Source of the DNA: Pseudanabaena sp. PCC 7367
Lineage (GTDB): Bacteria; Cyanobacteriota; Cyanobacteriia; Pseudanabaenales; Pseudanabaenaceae
DNA length: 64,000 bases
NCBI RefSeq assembly: GCF_000317065.1
Contig: NC_019690.1
Location: forward strand, 264,635-328,634
Direction of reading: 5' to 3'
Under the pieces are notes generated by a model. The model was not told the origin of the DNA, made no database searches, and saw only the letters and a program-made list of their open reading frames with translations. The position numbers and the translations under genes were made by a program. Shown piece after piece: positions 1 to 8,432 of the stretch (position 1 is its first letter; each line of letters opens with the position of its first letter).

Positions 1-842
1 AGCTGCTCCAACTTTATCGCACTACTGGTTCAGTTGAGCCAATTCCATACAAGGCAGGAGCAAAAGCCAAGTTTAATGAAGCTGCTCTGGCTGAGTTAGC
101 AAAGTTAGTAGCCGCTAAAAATGATGCCACACTGTCGGAGTTATGTGAGCAAATGTATGAACGTACTGGCATCAGGGTATCAGAACCAACCATGTGCCGT
201 ACGTTGCAAAGGCAGGAGTTAACTCGAAAAAAAAACTTTTCACGCCGATGAAAGGGATACAGAACGAGTGCAACAGCTGAGAGCAGATTATCAACGCTGG
301 CTTTGGCCACAGGCAATGGAAAACCTGGTATTCATTGATGAGACAGGCGTTAACCTGGCAATGACCAGGTTGTATGCAAGGGCTACTCTAGGTGAGAGAG
401 CCTATGCTAGTAAACCACTTGCTCGAGGCAAAAACGTTACTATAATTGGGGCTATGGCATTACGCGGTGTGCTGACTAATTTTACTTTTACTGGTAGCAA
501 TAATACTGATACTTTCGTGTCCTATCTCAAAGATAAATTGCTGCCTAACCTATGGTCTGGTGCAATTGTGATTATGGATAACCTCAGTGTACATAAGGTT
601 GATCCTGTGCGAGAGTTAATTGAGTCCGTCGGTGCTCACTTGGTTTACTTACCGCCTTATTCACCAGAGCTAAATCCGATTGAGATGCTGTGGTCAAAGG
701 TGAAACAGTTTCTACGCTCTTGGGCGGCCAGGGACTATGATGACTTGCATAAAGCTATTTCTAACGCTCTTGCCAAGGTTTCTCTAGACGATATTATGGG
801 CTGGTTCCTTGAGGCCGATCTCTGTGCGTCTCTAATCTGAAA
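1..842 (+). mobile_element. IS630-family insertion sequence, 5' end outside the window
   Basis: The first 840 bases encode an IS630/Tc1-type transposase in two frames. The right end lies just past the transposase stop, where sequence in the minus-strand biliprotein-like gene resumes. IS630 elements insert at TA, and a TA occurs at the apparent junction near 849-853. The left end is not in the window, so terminal repeats cannot be paired. The exact right boundary is inferred. Confidence 0.8.
3..840 (+). pseudogene. IS630-family transposase, frameshifted and 5'-truncated by the window edge
   Basis: Bases 3-251 read as the N-terminal helix-turn-helix part (LCEQMYERTGIRVSEPTM) and end at a TGA at 249-251. 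The DDE catalytic part continues in the +1 frame, with FIDETGVNLAMTR, VIMDNLSVHK and PPYSPELNPIEMLWSKVK giving the DDE motif. The frames switch at a run of nine A at 227-235. Removing one A would restore one reading frame. Some IS630 elements use programmed frameshifting at A-runs, but the shift needed here is +1 (or -2), so a mutation is at least as likely. The annotated second ORF starts at an internal ATG at 268 and is not a natural start. Confidence 0.85.
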
Positions 843-1309
843 TGCGCTGTAATAATATCGAAGTCATTGGCAACCTTGTTTACAATCTCCCCATAGTAGT
901 CCTGGTTAATGTTATTTCTACTAGTAGGAGCATTTAGCAACTCAAGCAAAGCATTCTTTAGAGCACCGATCGCTTGGCGGAAAGGCTCGATCGAACCTGC
1001 CAGGGATACCAAATCCTTGATCAACCGATCCAGAAAATCATCTTCAAGGATGGATTCATTACCAGCCAGCAAAGAGTAAGTGATATGGCGCAGCACATCA
1101 GCACAGTACAGACAGGCAATCCCATCAGAATTGGTATGATTACTCGTCACTGCCTCAACCAGTTCTGCCGCATGAGCAGTAATTAATTTAGCAATATATA
1201 ACCGCGCCTCTGATTTTTGGAACAAAACACGAAATCGCTCCATCTGAGACTGATCCAAAAACCTGCCTTGCTCTCTGGCAGCTTCAATACTTTGTTTAAG
1301 CGCGTCCAT
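794..1309 (-). CDS. Phycobiliprotein-like (globin-fold) protein, C-terminus replaced by IS sequence
   Basis: About 171 residues with the phycobiliprotein fold pattern: a helical start with GRFLDQSQMERF, a central segment CLYCADVLRHITYSLLAGN matching the region around the bilin cysteine, and an end NKVANDFDII. Compared with CpcB the Cys is displaced by one residue and a second Cys follows, so bilin attachment at the usual site is doubtful. From about base 852 down, the reading frame runs into the IS630 element, so the last 15-18 residues are IS-encoded and the native end is lost. ATG at 1309 follows GAGTGGAT; GTG at 1315 is also possible. It belongs to the orphan biliprotein-like proteins of cyanobacteria, and its role is unknown. 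Confidence 0.7.
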   Translation of the reverse strand: MDALKQSIEAAREQGRFLDQSQMERFRVLFQKSEARLYIAKLITAHAAELVEAVTSNHTNSDGIACLYCADVLRHITYSLLAGNESILEDDFLDRLIKDLVSLAGSIEPFRQAIGALKNALLELLNAPTSRNNINQDYYGEIVNKVANDFDIITAHFRLETHRDRPQGTSP

Positions 1310-1568
1310 ATCCACTCACTAAAACTTTTCTGCTTTATACCATTATCACCCAACCCCATAAAGACGCATAGGGCACAGAGGGGCAAGCGATCGCCCTCAC
1401 AAATAACCAGCGTGATATTGACCGCATATCTGCTGTGGCTATTAAAAAATCCCTATTTTTATGAACCAGAAATCCATTTGATCCTGTATGTTTTAAAATC
1501 ACGCAAATCCTTGCCCTGGCTATAAACATGGGAAAGGATAAACACCAAATCAATTGGAACCCTAAAAC

Positions 1569-2009
1569 ATGCGTATGAAATCTTTGACTAAGTTTGCTGC
1601 GAACACCTGCCTGGTAGGAGCGATCGCCCTGAGCCCTATATTCATAACTCCTGTCGCTGATAAACCAGCTTTCGCTTCATCCACAGAATCAATCGAAACC
1701 ATCTTGCAAGATATTCCGGTATTTTTTATTACCGATCAAGCCGATAACCCACTCATATCCACCAACTCCAAAAGTGGCAAAAAATTCCTGGTTCTCTTCC
1801 TCTCCCCCGAAGAAGCACAAGAGGTGTTTAGGCGGGCGCAGGCAGACGGTGCTCAGATCGCGCATATCCGCGCAGTGAGTCTGGCTCAGTTTTACGATAC
1901 GCTTAACACCTTTGCAGAGGCAGATATTACAGTTAGAGTTCAAGCTTCCAAACAAGCGCTTGAATCTGCCAGCTTTTTACAAGAGCAGCAAAGGGAGCAA
2001 TCCCAGTAA
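1569..2009 (+). CDS. Tic22-like periplasmic or thylakoid-lumen protein (short form)
   Basis: 146 residues. Residues 1-36 form a signal peptide: a basic start (MRMKSLTK), a hydrophobic core and an AFA-SS type cleavage site. The mature part has the Tic22 pattern IPVFFITDQADNPLIS, then KFLVLFLSPEEAQEVFRRA and a segment resembling the VSLAQFYDTL helix. Tic22 family proteins are usually near 250-280 residues with two such repeats; this one has about one. Family members work as periplasmic or outer-envelope chaperones. The gene stands alone between the IS-disrupted biliprotein gene and a pentapeptide protein. Confidence 0.65.
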   Translation: MRMKSLTKFAANTCLVGAIALSPIFITPVADKPAFASSTESIETILQDIPVFFITDQADNPLISTNSKSGKKFLVLFLSPEEAQEVFRRAQADGAQIAHIRAVSLAQFYDTLNTFAEADITVRVQASKQALESASFLQEQQREQSQ

Positions 2010-2069
2010 GCCCGCAGTAAGCAAAACCACAACAGGCTAAAATAACGGGGCAGCAATCGCCTACCCCCC

Positions 2070-2849
2070 ATGACCGATCGGGATTTTCATCACCTCCACG
2101 CTAGCATTGACCTGGCAGGTAAAGACCTCTACCAAGCCAACCTGAGCAATCAGGACTTGAGTCAGGCCAACCTGAGCAGTGCCACGCTGATTAGGGCGAA
2201 CCTTTTCCAGGCCAATCTCTGCCATGCGAATTTAAATAACGCTGACTTGCGGGCAGCCGATCTCAGCGACGCGAACCTGAGCAATGCCAATCTAGAGGGT
2301 GCTTGTTTATATCGGGTCAATCTTTGCGGTACTGATTTAAGCCAAGCGAACCTGACCGATATTCAACTCAAAGGCGCAGTCTACGACCGCAAAACCAGCT
2401 TCCCCGATGGATTTAACTATCAATCATCCGGCGCGATCGGCCCCGGCGCAAACCTCAACGGCGCACCCTTGAACACGGCCAATTTGCCAAATGCTGACCT
2501 GACTGGGGCAAACATGCTGGGCGCTTATTTGGGAGGAGCTTATCTGTGTGGCGCAAACTTAACCAGAGTGCGACTATCCCAAGCGGACTTGCGGCGATCG
2601 GTTTTGACCGGGGCAACCCTGCGCGAGGCCAGGATCAATAATGCCAACCTTTCTGGCGTAGACCTGCGGGCAGCGGACTTGACCGGAATTGAGTTTGAAC
2701 AATTAGAGAGTATCGCTGGGGCGGATTTTTCGATGGCGATCGGCCTGACTGAGGAGCTACGGGGGCGATTGCTCAGCTATCCACCGGAGCAGTTGGATAC
2801 GTTGCATCCGATTACGCTAACCACTACTCGTCAAAGTTTAGCTCACTAA
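2070..2849 (+). CDS. Pentapeptide-repeat protein
   Basis: 259 residues made largely of A(D/N)LxX repeats in two blocks, about residues 15-110 (ANLSNQDLSQANLSSATL and so on) and 125-215 (ANLNGAPLNTANLPNADL). Such repeats form a right-handed quadrilateral beta helix. The short connector at 105-125 and the non-repeat tail from about 215 have no recognised domain. No signal peptide or membrane helix is visible. Cyanobacteria carry many such proteins and most have no known function. The gene ends 6 bp before the convergent HEAT-repeat gene. Confidence 0.9.
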   Translation: MTDRDFHHLHASIDLAGKDLYQANLSNQDLSQANLSSATLIRANLFQANLCHANLNNADLRAADLSDANLSNANLEGACLYRVNLCGTDLSQANLTDIQLKGAVYDRKTSFPDGFNYQSSGAIGPGANLNGAPLNTANLPNADLTGANMLGAYLGGAYLCGANLTRVRLSQADLRRSVLTGATLREARINNANLSGVDLRAADLTGIEFEQLESIAGADFSMAIGLTEELRGRLLSYPPEQLDTLHPITLTTTRQSLAH

Positions 2850-2855
2850 ACATAC

Positions 2856-3524
2856 TTAAACATCCTGGGGCAACAACCCCTCCAGCGCCGCACCCACAAC
2901 CCGGTGCGATTCATCCTGGCGCAACTGCGCTAACGCCTCCCTTGCCTCCGGTGCATCAAAAGCGCGCAACGCATGGGCGACCCGAATCCGCACATATTCC
3001 ACCGTTGAATCATTGTTTGCCAGAATTAATTCCAGCGCCGCCGCTGCAAATTCGGTCTTGGCCAAAGTAGCCAGCGCCGCGATCGAAGTACCCTTCACTG
3101 ACAAATCCTCACCCGCGATCCCAAGTTGCGACACCGCCAGCAACTCCGCCACACATTGCATATCCGCCAACGCACCCAGAATGCTGCGCCGCACCAACCA
3201 GTTATCATCCCTGGCAAAGGATTGCACCAGATGAGGTGGGGCAATATCTTCAAACAACGAAACCGAGTTAGCCGCCTCTGCCCGCACATTGGGGTTGTCA
3301 TCACAAAGCATCATTTGCAACAACAATTCAAAGGAAGCGGGAATTTTTTGGCGACCCAGCTCCCGCGCCACAAACGATCGCACCAGAAACTCACGATCCT
3401 GGTGATGCTCCCGTAGTAATGGCACTGCCACTTCGGCGGGGAAGTCACGTAGCGCAGCTATGGCCTTGATTCGGTAATGAAAATCGGGGTGCTTGAGATC
3501 GGTTTCAATTTGTTGAATATTCAT
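2856..3524 (-). CDS. HEAT-repeat protein (PBS-lyase HEAT-like repeats)
   Basis: 222 residues of tandem helical HEAT repeats (for example VPLLREHHQDREFLVRSFVA, DDNPNVRAEAANSVSLFE, DDNWLVRRSILGALADM), ending in DESHRVVGAALEGLLPQDV. The repeats are the type seen in CpcE/CpcF lyases, but the protein resembles a general cyanobacterial HEAT protein more than a named lyase. It is divergent from the phycoerythrin linker operon, so its promoter lies in the shared 3525-4409 region. A role in bilin chemistry is possible from context only. Confidence 0.75.
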   Translation of the reverse strand: MNIQQIETDLKHPDFHYRIKAIAALRDFPAEVAVPLLREHHQDREFLVRSFVARELGRQKIPASFELLLQMMLCDDNPNVRAEAANSVSLFEDIAPPHLVQSFARDDNWLVRRSILGALADMQCVAELLAVSQLGIAGEDLSVKGTSIAALATLAKTEFAAAALELILANNDSTVEYVRIRVAHALRAFDAPEAREALAQLRQDESHRVVGAALEGLLPQDV

Positions 3525-4409
3525 AATTTGTGATTTTGGCGCAGTGGGGCAAAGTGACAGGGTTATATTACAAATTGTAAAGGCAATGCCCCAGTTTGGC
3601 TCTAGTCCCCAGGCCGAAATCTACCCCCCACCTCAGGCATAGGTTTTGCCAAAGCCCCATTGATCTTGATTCGATCGATTACAGATTGCATCAACTAACT
3701 ATTAACTATCCTCCAGATTCATTAGCTTGACTAGCCCCTAACAGGTCTTTGTATTTTTTGTATTTACAGATGCTATTTGATTGGCTAATCCAGGCCGCCA
3801 CTGCAATGCCTGCGAGAAATTACAAGAAATCGAACACCAGACCGTCAGCAAAACCATCGCCGTTACCAACCCTAAAACCGGCTCATTCCTAATTCTTTAA
3901 ATCAAATAACGCATTAGAGGACTATCTCTGGGCTATATATATTTCTAAATTGCTACAACTAATTATCACCGATCGCCCCAAAAAAGCAGCCAACCCAATC
4001 TAATTAGAGTATATTTCGGATATGTAACGATACATTACTGACATTTATTACTGTTTGTAACATACAGTTCATGGCCGATCGCTTTATACGATAGAAAGTA
4101 GGTTAAGGCTAACTATATAAACCAATAACTTAGCATTACTTAACGTAATCCATTCATTTAGCCAGATGGTTACTAACCACGATCGTTAAACTTACGGGCA
4201 ATTTATTTAAAATTCACAATGGTTTAAATGAGTAGCTCAAGGTCTCAGCGATTCAAAGAGTGATTCAAGTAATTATCAGGGTTTCGATCGAAACCTTGCC
4301 TAATCTAAATCTGGGTCAACGCCTAGCAAGCGCCCAGTACGCTTAGTAATAGCTTTATATATTGAAACAAGATTTTAAACTTTTTCGTTAATTCAGGAGA
4401 TATAGCATA
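3525..4409 (+). promoter_or_regulatory. Divergent regulatory region: HEAT gene / cpe linker operon
   Basis: 885 bp without a convincing gene. It holds TTACTGTTTGTAA at 4048-4060 and CATACAGTTC at 4061-4070, a -10-like TATATAA near 4114-4120, and a leader at 4341-4409 ending in a strong CAGGAGATA ribosome binding site before the ATG at 4410. All of these recur upstream of cpeC at 40550-40830 in the same order. AAATTGTAAAG at 3572-3582 is, on the minus strand, an exact match to the CcaR G-box consensus CTTTNCNATTT. A short Cys-containing reading frame near 3795-3899 looks like a gene remnant but cannot be named. Confidence 0.6.
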
Positions 4410-5258
4410 ATGCTGCCAACAGCTTCACGCTTAGGTATCAGTCAAATTGAGGAAACTCCCGCCCTTGAATGGTGGCCAGGTCAATCCGACGAGCAAGCCG
4501 ATAATATTATTCGCGCTGCCTATCGCCAGGTGTTAGGCAATGCCTATGTAATGCAAAGCGAGCGGCTTACCTCGGTCGAATCCAGGTTCAAGCGGAATGA
4601 ATTGACTGTTCGGGAACTGGTGCGGGAAATCGCCAAATCCGATCTCTACAAGACTCGCTTCTTTGATAGTTGCGATCGCCTGCGGGGGATTGAATTAAAC
4701 TTCCGCCATCTGCTCGGCCGCACCCCATTGGATTACGATGAGCTCAAAATGCACTGCTCGATCTATGACAATGAAGGATATGAGGCTGATATTGATTCCT
4801 ACATCGATAGCGAAGAATATCAAGAAGCCTTTGGTGACAACATTGTGCCCTATATCCGTGGCTATAAGACTGAAGCTTGTCAGAGCATCAGACAATTCTC
4901 GCAATTGTTCCAAATGGTGCGCGGCGCAGCTAGCTATAGTCTCAAGAGTGATTTTGGCGACAAGGCTCCTAAGCTCAATGCCTTGACCATCACCAGAACC
5001 CCAGCCACAGTAATTAACCCTTCACCAGCCACCACTGGTGGAGCCTTCTCCAATCCGCCAGAAAATGCCAGAGTTAACCTGGCTCCTGGGGCAAGCGTCA
5101 AGAGCAAAACCTATCGCCTGGAGGTAACTGGTTTCTGTAAGATTTCTAGATTTGCCCGCTCCAACCAGGTGTATTATGTCCCCTTCGATCGCCTGCTGTC
5201 TGAATATCAACGGATTCACAAGCAAGGTGGCTCGATCGCCAGCGTTACCCCCGTATAA
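4410..5258 (+). CDS. cpeC: Phycoerythrin-associated rod linker, CpeC paralog
   Basis: 282 residues. The N-terminal phycobilisome linker domain (about 30-160) shows IIRAAYRQVLGNAYVM, ELNFRHLLGRTPLDYDEL and the EADIDSYIDSEEYQEAFGDN signature. The C-terminal CpcD-like domain (about 225-280) contains KTYRLEVTGFCKISRFARSN and ends GGSIASVTPV. Rod linkers sit in the central hole of phycoerythrin hexamers and join discs. It is first in a cluster with the gene order of cpeCDESTR. A second, more typical CpeC is encoded at 39695-40549, and this copy is the more divergent of the two. The ribosome binding site is AGGAGATA. Confidence 0.85.
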   Translation: MLPTASRLGISQIEETPALEWWPGQSDEQADNIIRAAYRQVLGNAYVMQSERLTSVESRFKRNELTVRELVREIAKSDLYKTRFFDSCDRLRGIELNFRHLLGRTPLDYDELKMHCSIYDNEGYEADIDSYIDSEEYQEAFGDNIVPYIRGYKTEACQSIRQFSQLFQMVRGAASYSLKSDFGDKAPKLNALTITRTPATVINPSPATTGGAFSNPPENARVNLAPGASVKSKTYRLEVTGFCKISRFARSNQVYYVPFDRLLSEYQRIHKQGGSIASVTPV

Positions 5259-5542
5259 CCCCCGTATACCCCCTGTATAACCGTTAGGCTTAAGCGCAAC
5301 TAGCAGCTATTACTAATGCTTGACTAATGCTTAGGAATACTTAGGAGCAGGATTCTATCTTGCTTCTAGGTGTGATTAGCCGTAAGTATCTGCAAGTATC
5401 TGGGGTTATCTATTTAATCGTGTTTTTCATATTCACTAATTTCATATTCACTAAACAGTTTTAATCGCTTGATCGAACTCATTCGTTAAAGTTGTTTATA
5501 TTATTTTCATTTTCATTTTTTTTATTTACTGAGGTTTTTAAG

Positions 5543-6328
5543 ATGGCACTTTGGCTCGAAAGCAAACCAGTTAGATTGACTAACATTACCGATAAGCTGA
5601 ACAACATCAACAGCGAAGATGAATTGCAAGTAGTAATTCGGGCGGCCTACCGTCAGGTGCTTGGCAATGCCCATGTGATGGATAGCCAGAGACTTACTGA
5701 AGCTGAATCACAACTGCGTGATGGCAGGACTAGCGTGGCTGATTTTGTCCGCGCGATCGGTCAATCCGAGTTATATCGCACCATGTTCTTTGAGAATTCT
5801 TCTGCCTATCGGTTTGTGGAGCTGAACTTCAAGCATTTTCTTGGTCGGGCTCCCCAAAACCAGACCGAGGTGGCCGAGCACATGGCAACCTACCACACCA
5901 AAGGCTATGAGGCGGAGATTGATTCCTATATTGACAGCGATGAATATAAAGAGGCATTTGGTGATGACACCGTGCCCTATATTCGTGGCAACGCTTCTCA
6001 GCCGGGGATCTCGAATGTCAGCTTCAATCGCACCTTTGCGATCGCACGGGGTGATGCCTCCAGCGACATTAGCAATGTTGCCAAGCTGATCCGCGATATT
6101 GCTGGGAATATTCCCACCAAAATTGTGCCCCCCGCTCAAAGTCTCAGCGGTACAGGCAATCGTGCCAAGCGCTATCGTCTGACGGTGGCTGGCGCTCAGG
6201 CTGGCCCACGGGTGACCCGCGTTAGCCGCACTAAAGTGTTTGAAGTCAGCTATGATCAGCTTTCCCGCCGCTTGCAGGATATCCAAAAATCCGGTGGTCA
6301 GGTGGTCAGTATTAATGAAGTTAGTTAA
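5543..6328 (+). CDS. cpeD: Phycoerythrin-associated rod linker, CpeD/CpeE type
   Basis: 261 residues from the ATG at 5543, which has a GAGG site 8 bp upstream; an upstream in-frame ATG at 5492 would add an unlikely hydrophobic stretch. The linker domain (about 25-150) has VVIRAAYRQVLGNAHVM, ELNFKHFLGRAPQNQTEV and DSYIDSDEYKEAFGDDTVPY. The CpcD-like domain (about 200-261) has KRYRLTVAGAQ and ends GGQVVSINEVS. It would join phycoerythrin discs further out in the rod. CpeD and CpeE cannot be separated by eye; the symbol rests on operon order. It lies 284 bp after the first linker. Confidence 0.75.
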   Translation: MALWLESKPVRLTNITDKLNNINSEDELQVVIRAAYRQVLGNAHVMDSQRLTEAESQLRDGRTSVADFVRAIGQSELYRTMFFENSSAYRFVELNFKHFLGRAPQNQTEVAEHMATYHTKGYEAEIDSYIDSDEYKEAFGDDTVPYIRGNASQPGISNVSFNRTFAIARGDASSDISNVAKLIRDIAGNIPTKIVPPAQSLSGTGNRAKRYRLTVAGAQAGPRVTRVSRTKVFEVSYDQLSRRLQDIQKSGGQVVSINEVS

Positions 6329-6554
6329 AATCGATTGATTGAATTTAATTGAATTTGATTGAATTTAACTAAAAACTGGCGAGCAGATCAGACGGCTGTT
6401 ATTTGGGTTATGGATCTTCGCCGACCTGGCTGAGATCCTTTTTACTTTATATACTTTAGTATTCTTTGGATTCTGGACGGGGCAGAATGATGGTTCCAAC
6501 CTGATTTCTATCCCCCAAGGAGCAAGCAATAGTTGATGCTAGGCACCGGAATAG

Positions 6555-7106
6555 ATGGATATTAAGGAGTTCGTGGCGCAATCAATCGGGCAATGGCGAT
6601 CGCAGCGGAGCGCTCATCATCTGGCGTTTGGTCATTTTGAGGCGATTCGATCGGAAATTGCGATCGAGGTAGTGGCCGATCATGATCCGGCGGTGATTGA
6701 GTTATGCAAAGCCCATGACATCGATCCTGGTTCGGCCGTTGCGCCCTTTCGGATGAGATGGGAAGGCCAGTCCGATTGGGATGAAGAAGAAGAGGTAAAA
6801 GGAACCTGCATTCTGGTGCCAGTTCCCGACCCAGGCCAAGCCAATCGCGGTAAACTGTTGCGCGATCGTGGTTATGCCGAAACTATGGCCGCCGCTGGCG
6901 ATTATTATCTCACTGCCGATGGCACGTTTGTGCTTACCACTGCCTACGATCGGGCTGCCGCCGAGGAGAAAATCTGGTTCATTAATCCCAATGTGCGCTG
7001 CCGCGTATCTTTGATTAAAACTAGTGCTGGCTCTGGGGTGGTAACGGCTTCGTTTTCCTCGGAAATTCGCCAAGAGATTCGTCAAGAAATCCGCCAAGCT
7101 AGCTAA
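6555..7106 (+). CDS. cpeS: CpeS-type phycoerythrobilin lyase
   Basis: 183 residues of the CpcS/CpeS lyase family, a ten-stranded lipocalin-like barrel. Visible marks are the start FVAQSIGQWRSQRSAHHLAF, the FRMRWEGQSDW strand, LLRDRGYAE, and the arginine strand EEKIWFINPNVRCRVSLIK. The family attaches phycoerythrobilin to the Cys-82 equivalent of phycoerythrin subunits. The C-terminus carries a duplicated EIRQ unit (SEIRQEIRQEIRQ). It follows the two rod linkers and precedes cpeT, as in the described cpeCDESTR operon, which supports CpeS rather than CpcS. Confidence 0.85.
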   Translation: MDIKEFVAQSIGQWRSQRSAHHLAFGHFEAIRSEIAIEVVADHDPAVIELCKAHDIDPGSAVAPFRMRWEGQSDWDEEEEVKGTCILVPVPDPGQANRGKLLRDRGYAETMAAAGDYYLTADGTFVLTTAYDRAAAEEKIWFINPNVRCRVSLIKTSAGSGVVTASFSSEIRQEIRQEIRQAS

Positions 7107-7163
7107 TCTATCTATTAATTAAGCTAAGCTAACCAGCGCCAATATCCCTCCATATCCCTGATC

Positions 7164-7802
7164 ATGCTCAATGCTGATATGACCGATCTTCCTAACCCAA
7201 CTACTAATCCTGGTGATTTAGTTACCTTGGCGCAGTGGCTGGCGGGGGATTTTAGCAATTATCAGCAAGCAGCGGCCAATCCAATTAATTATGCCCATAT
7301 TCGGGTGTTCTTTCGACCATTGCCGCCCGGCTTTTTCCCTGGGATTGGCTTCTATTCCGAGCAGGTCTATGATTATGATCTGTGGACTCCCTATCGCCAG
7401 GGGATACATCAATTGGTTGACCAGGGCGATCGCATTTATATTGAGAATTATGGCCTCACCGATCCAATGCTCTATGCTGGTTCGGCGCGGGATTTGAACA
7501 TTCTCAACACCATTACCCCAGCAGCAATCAATCGCCGTGATCATTGCGCTATGGTCTTTCGGCGCGAGGGCGATCGCTTTATTGGCGCAGTGGAAGGAAA
7601 GGAATGCTTGATTCCTAAGAATGGCCGCCAGACTTACTTAGATAGCTATGTGGAAATCACGGCCAATACCTGGGTCAGTCTCGATCGGGGTCTGGATGTG
7701 AATACCCATGAACAGGTGTGGGGCTCTGAACATGGCCCATTGCAGTTTGAGAAACGCGAGAGTTTTGCCGATGAAATCCCAATTATCAAACAAGATTCCT
7801 AA
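7164..7802 (+). CDS. cpeT: CpeT/CpcT-family phycobiliprotein lyase or lyase partner
   Basis: 212 residues. The CpcT/CpeT family pattern is clear: LAQWLAGDFSNYQQA, HIRVFFRPLPPGFFPGIGFYSEQVYDYDLWTPYRQGIHQLV, and a C-terminal strand FIGAVEGKECLIPKNGRQTYLDSYVEI. CpcT attaches bilin at Cys-153 of beta subunits; CpeT proteins act in phycoerythrin maturation. ATG at 7164 is used; ATG at 7179 would remove five residues. It lies 57 bp after cpeS and overlaps or abuts cpeR, so co-transcription is likely. Confidence 0.88.
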   Translation: MLNADMTDLPNPTTNPGDLVTLAQWLAGDFSNYQQAAANPINYAHIRVFFRPLPPGFFPGIGFYSEQVYDYDLWTPYRQGIHQLVDQGDRIYIENYGLTDPMLYAGSARDLNILNTITPAAINRRDHCAMVFRREGDRFIGAVEGKECLIPKNGRQTYLDSYVEITANTWVSLDRGLDVNTHEQVWGSEHGPLQFEKRESFADEIPIIKQDS

Positions 7803-7827
7803 GCTGGCTCCATCAACCGCAGCCAAA

Positions 7828-8133
7828 ATGTTGCCGCCAGAAGCCCAAAAGAAAATTAAAGGTTGGATTCGCAGTCGTCATTTAATCTGTTCCGGTAGTT
7901 TCTTTGTGTTTGAGACCGTGGACTATGGCGCGGTCGATCGCTTCGTTATTTGCGTGGAGGCGTTGGGCGGGGCGGTGATTTGCGTAGATCCGATCGATAA
8001 AATCTGGATGGGCGATCATCGCCAGGTGATGCTCTATCAGGCCAGGGCAAGCTTGCATACTCCCCACCATGACCTGAAGCAATATTGGATTAAGTATGGC
8101 AGTTTTCGCACCCGGTTCGATCGCCAGCCTTGA
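7828..8133 (+). CDS. cpeR: CpeR, phycoerythrin gene activator
   Basis: 101 residues starting MLPPEAQKKIKGWIRSRHLICSGSFFV and ending KQYWIKYGSFRTRFDRQP. This matches my recollection of CpeR, a small protein from the cpeCDESTR operon of Fremyella diplosiphon that is required for cpeBA expression. The start at 7828 gives the usual family length. An in-frame ATG at 7771 would overlap cpeT by 32 bp and add 19 residues. Neither start has a clear ribosome binding site, so translational coupling to cpeT is plausible. The cpeBA target is not in the window. Confidence 0.82.
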   Translation: MLPPEAQKKIKGWIRSRHLICSGSFFVFETVDYGAVDRFVICVEALGGAVICVDPIDKIWMGDHRQVMLYQARASLHTPHHDLKQYWIKYGSFRTRFDRQP

Positions 8134-8432
8134 GATTGACCGATCATCCCGATCACTCTGGACAGGACAGATAACTGCCTGAACTCCTAAATCCAGCAAT
8201 CCAGAGATCAAGCATAAATCACCCCAACCACGATTGGTCTTTTTTTAGCATAGAGTCAATGCTAGGAATAGACTAAAATCAATGGTTTAAAACTTAATTT
8301 AAACTTAATTAAGCCAAATCAATTTAAATTAATAACTTTTGCTTCAAATAACTTTATTTAACTTCAAGAAGCAACTAGTGGCATTGATTAGTATTTATAC
8401 TTAGAACTAATAATAAGCAGGATTTAATTAGC

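Noticed and set aside
1217..1525. Plus-strand open frame overlapping the biliprotein-like gene start
   Set aside because: It is antisense to a better supported gene and has no conserved pattern.
8221..8247. Possible terminator after cpeR
   Set aside because: The stem CCAA/TTGG is only four pairs before the T-run, so it is too weak to call.
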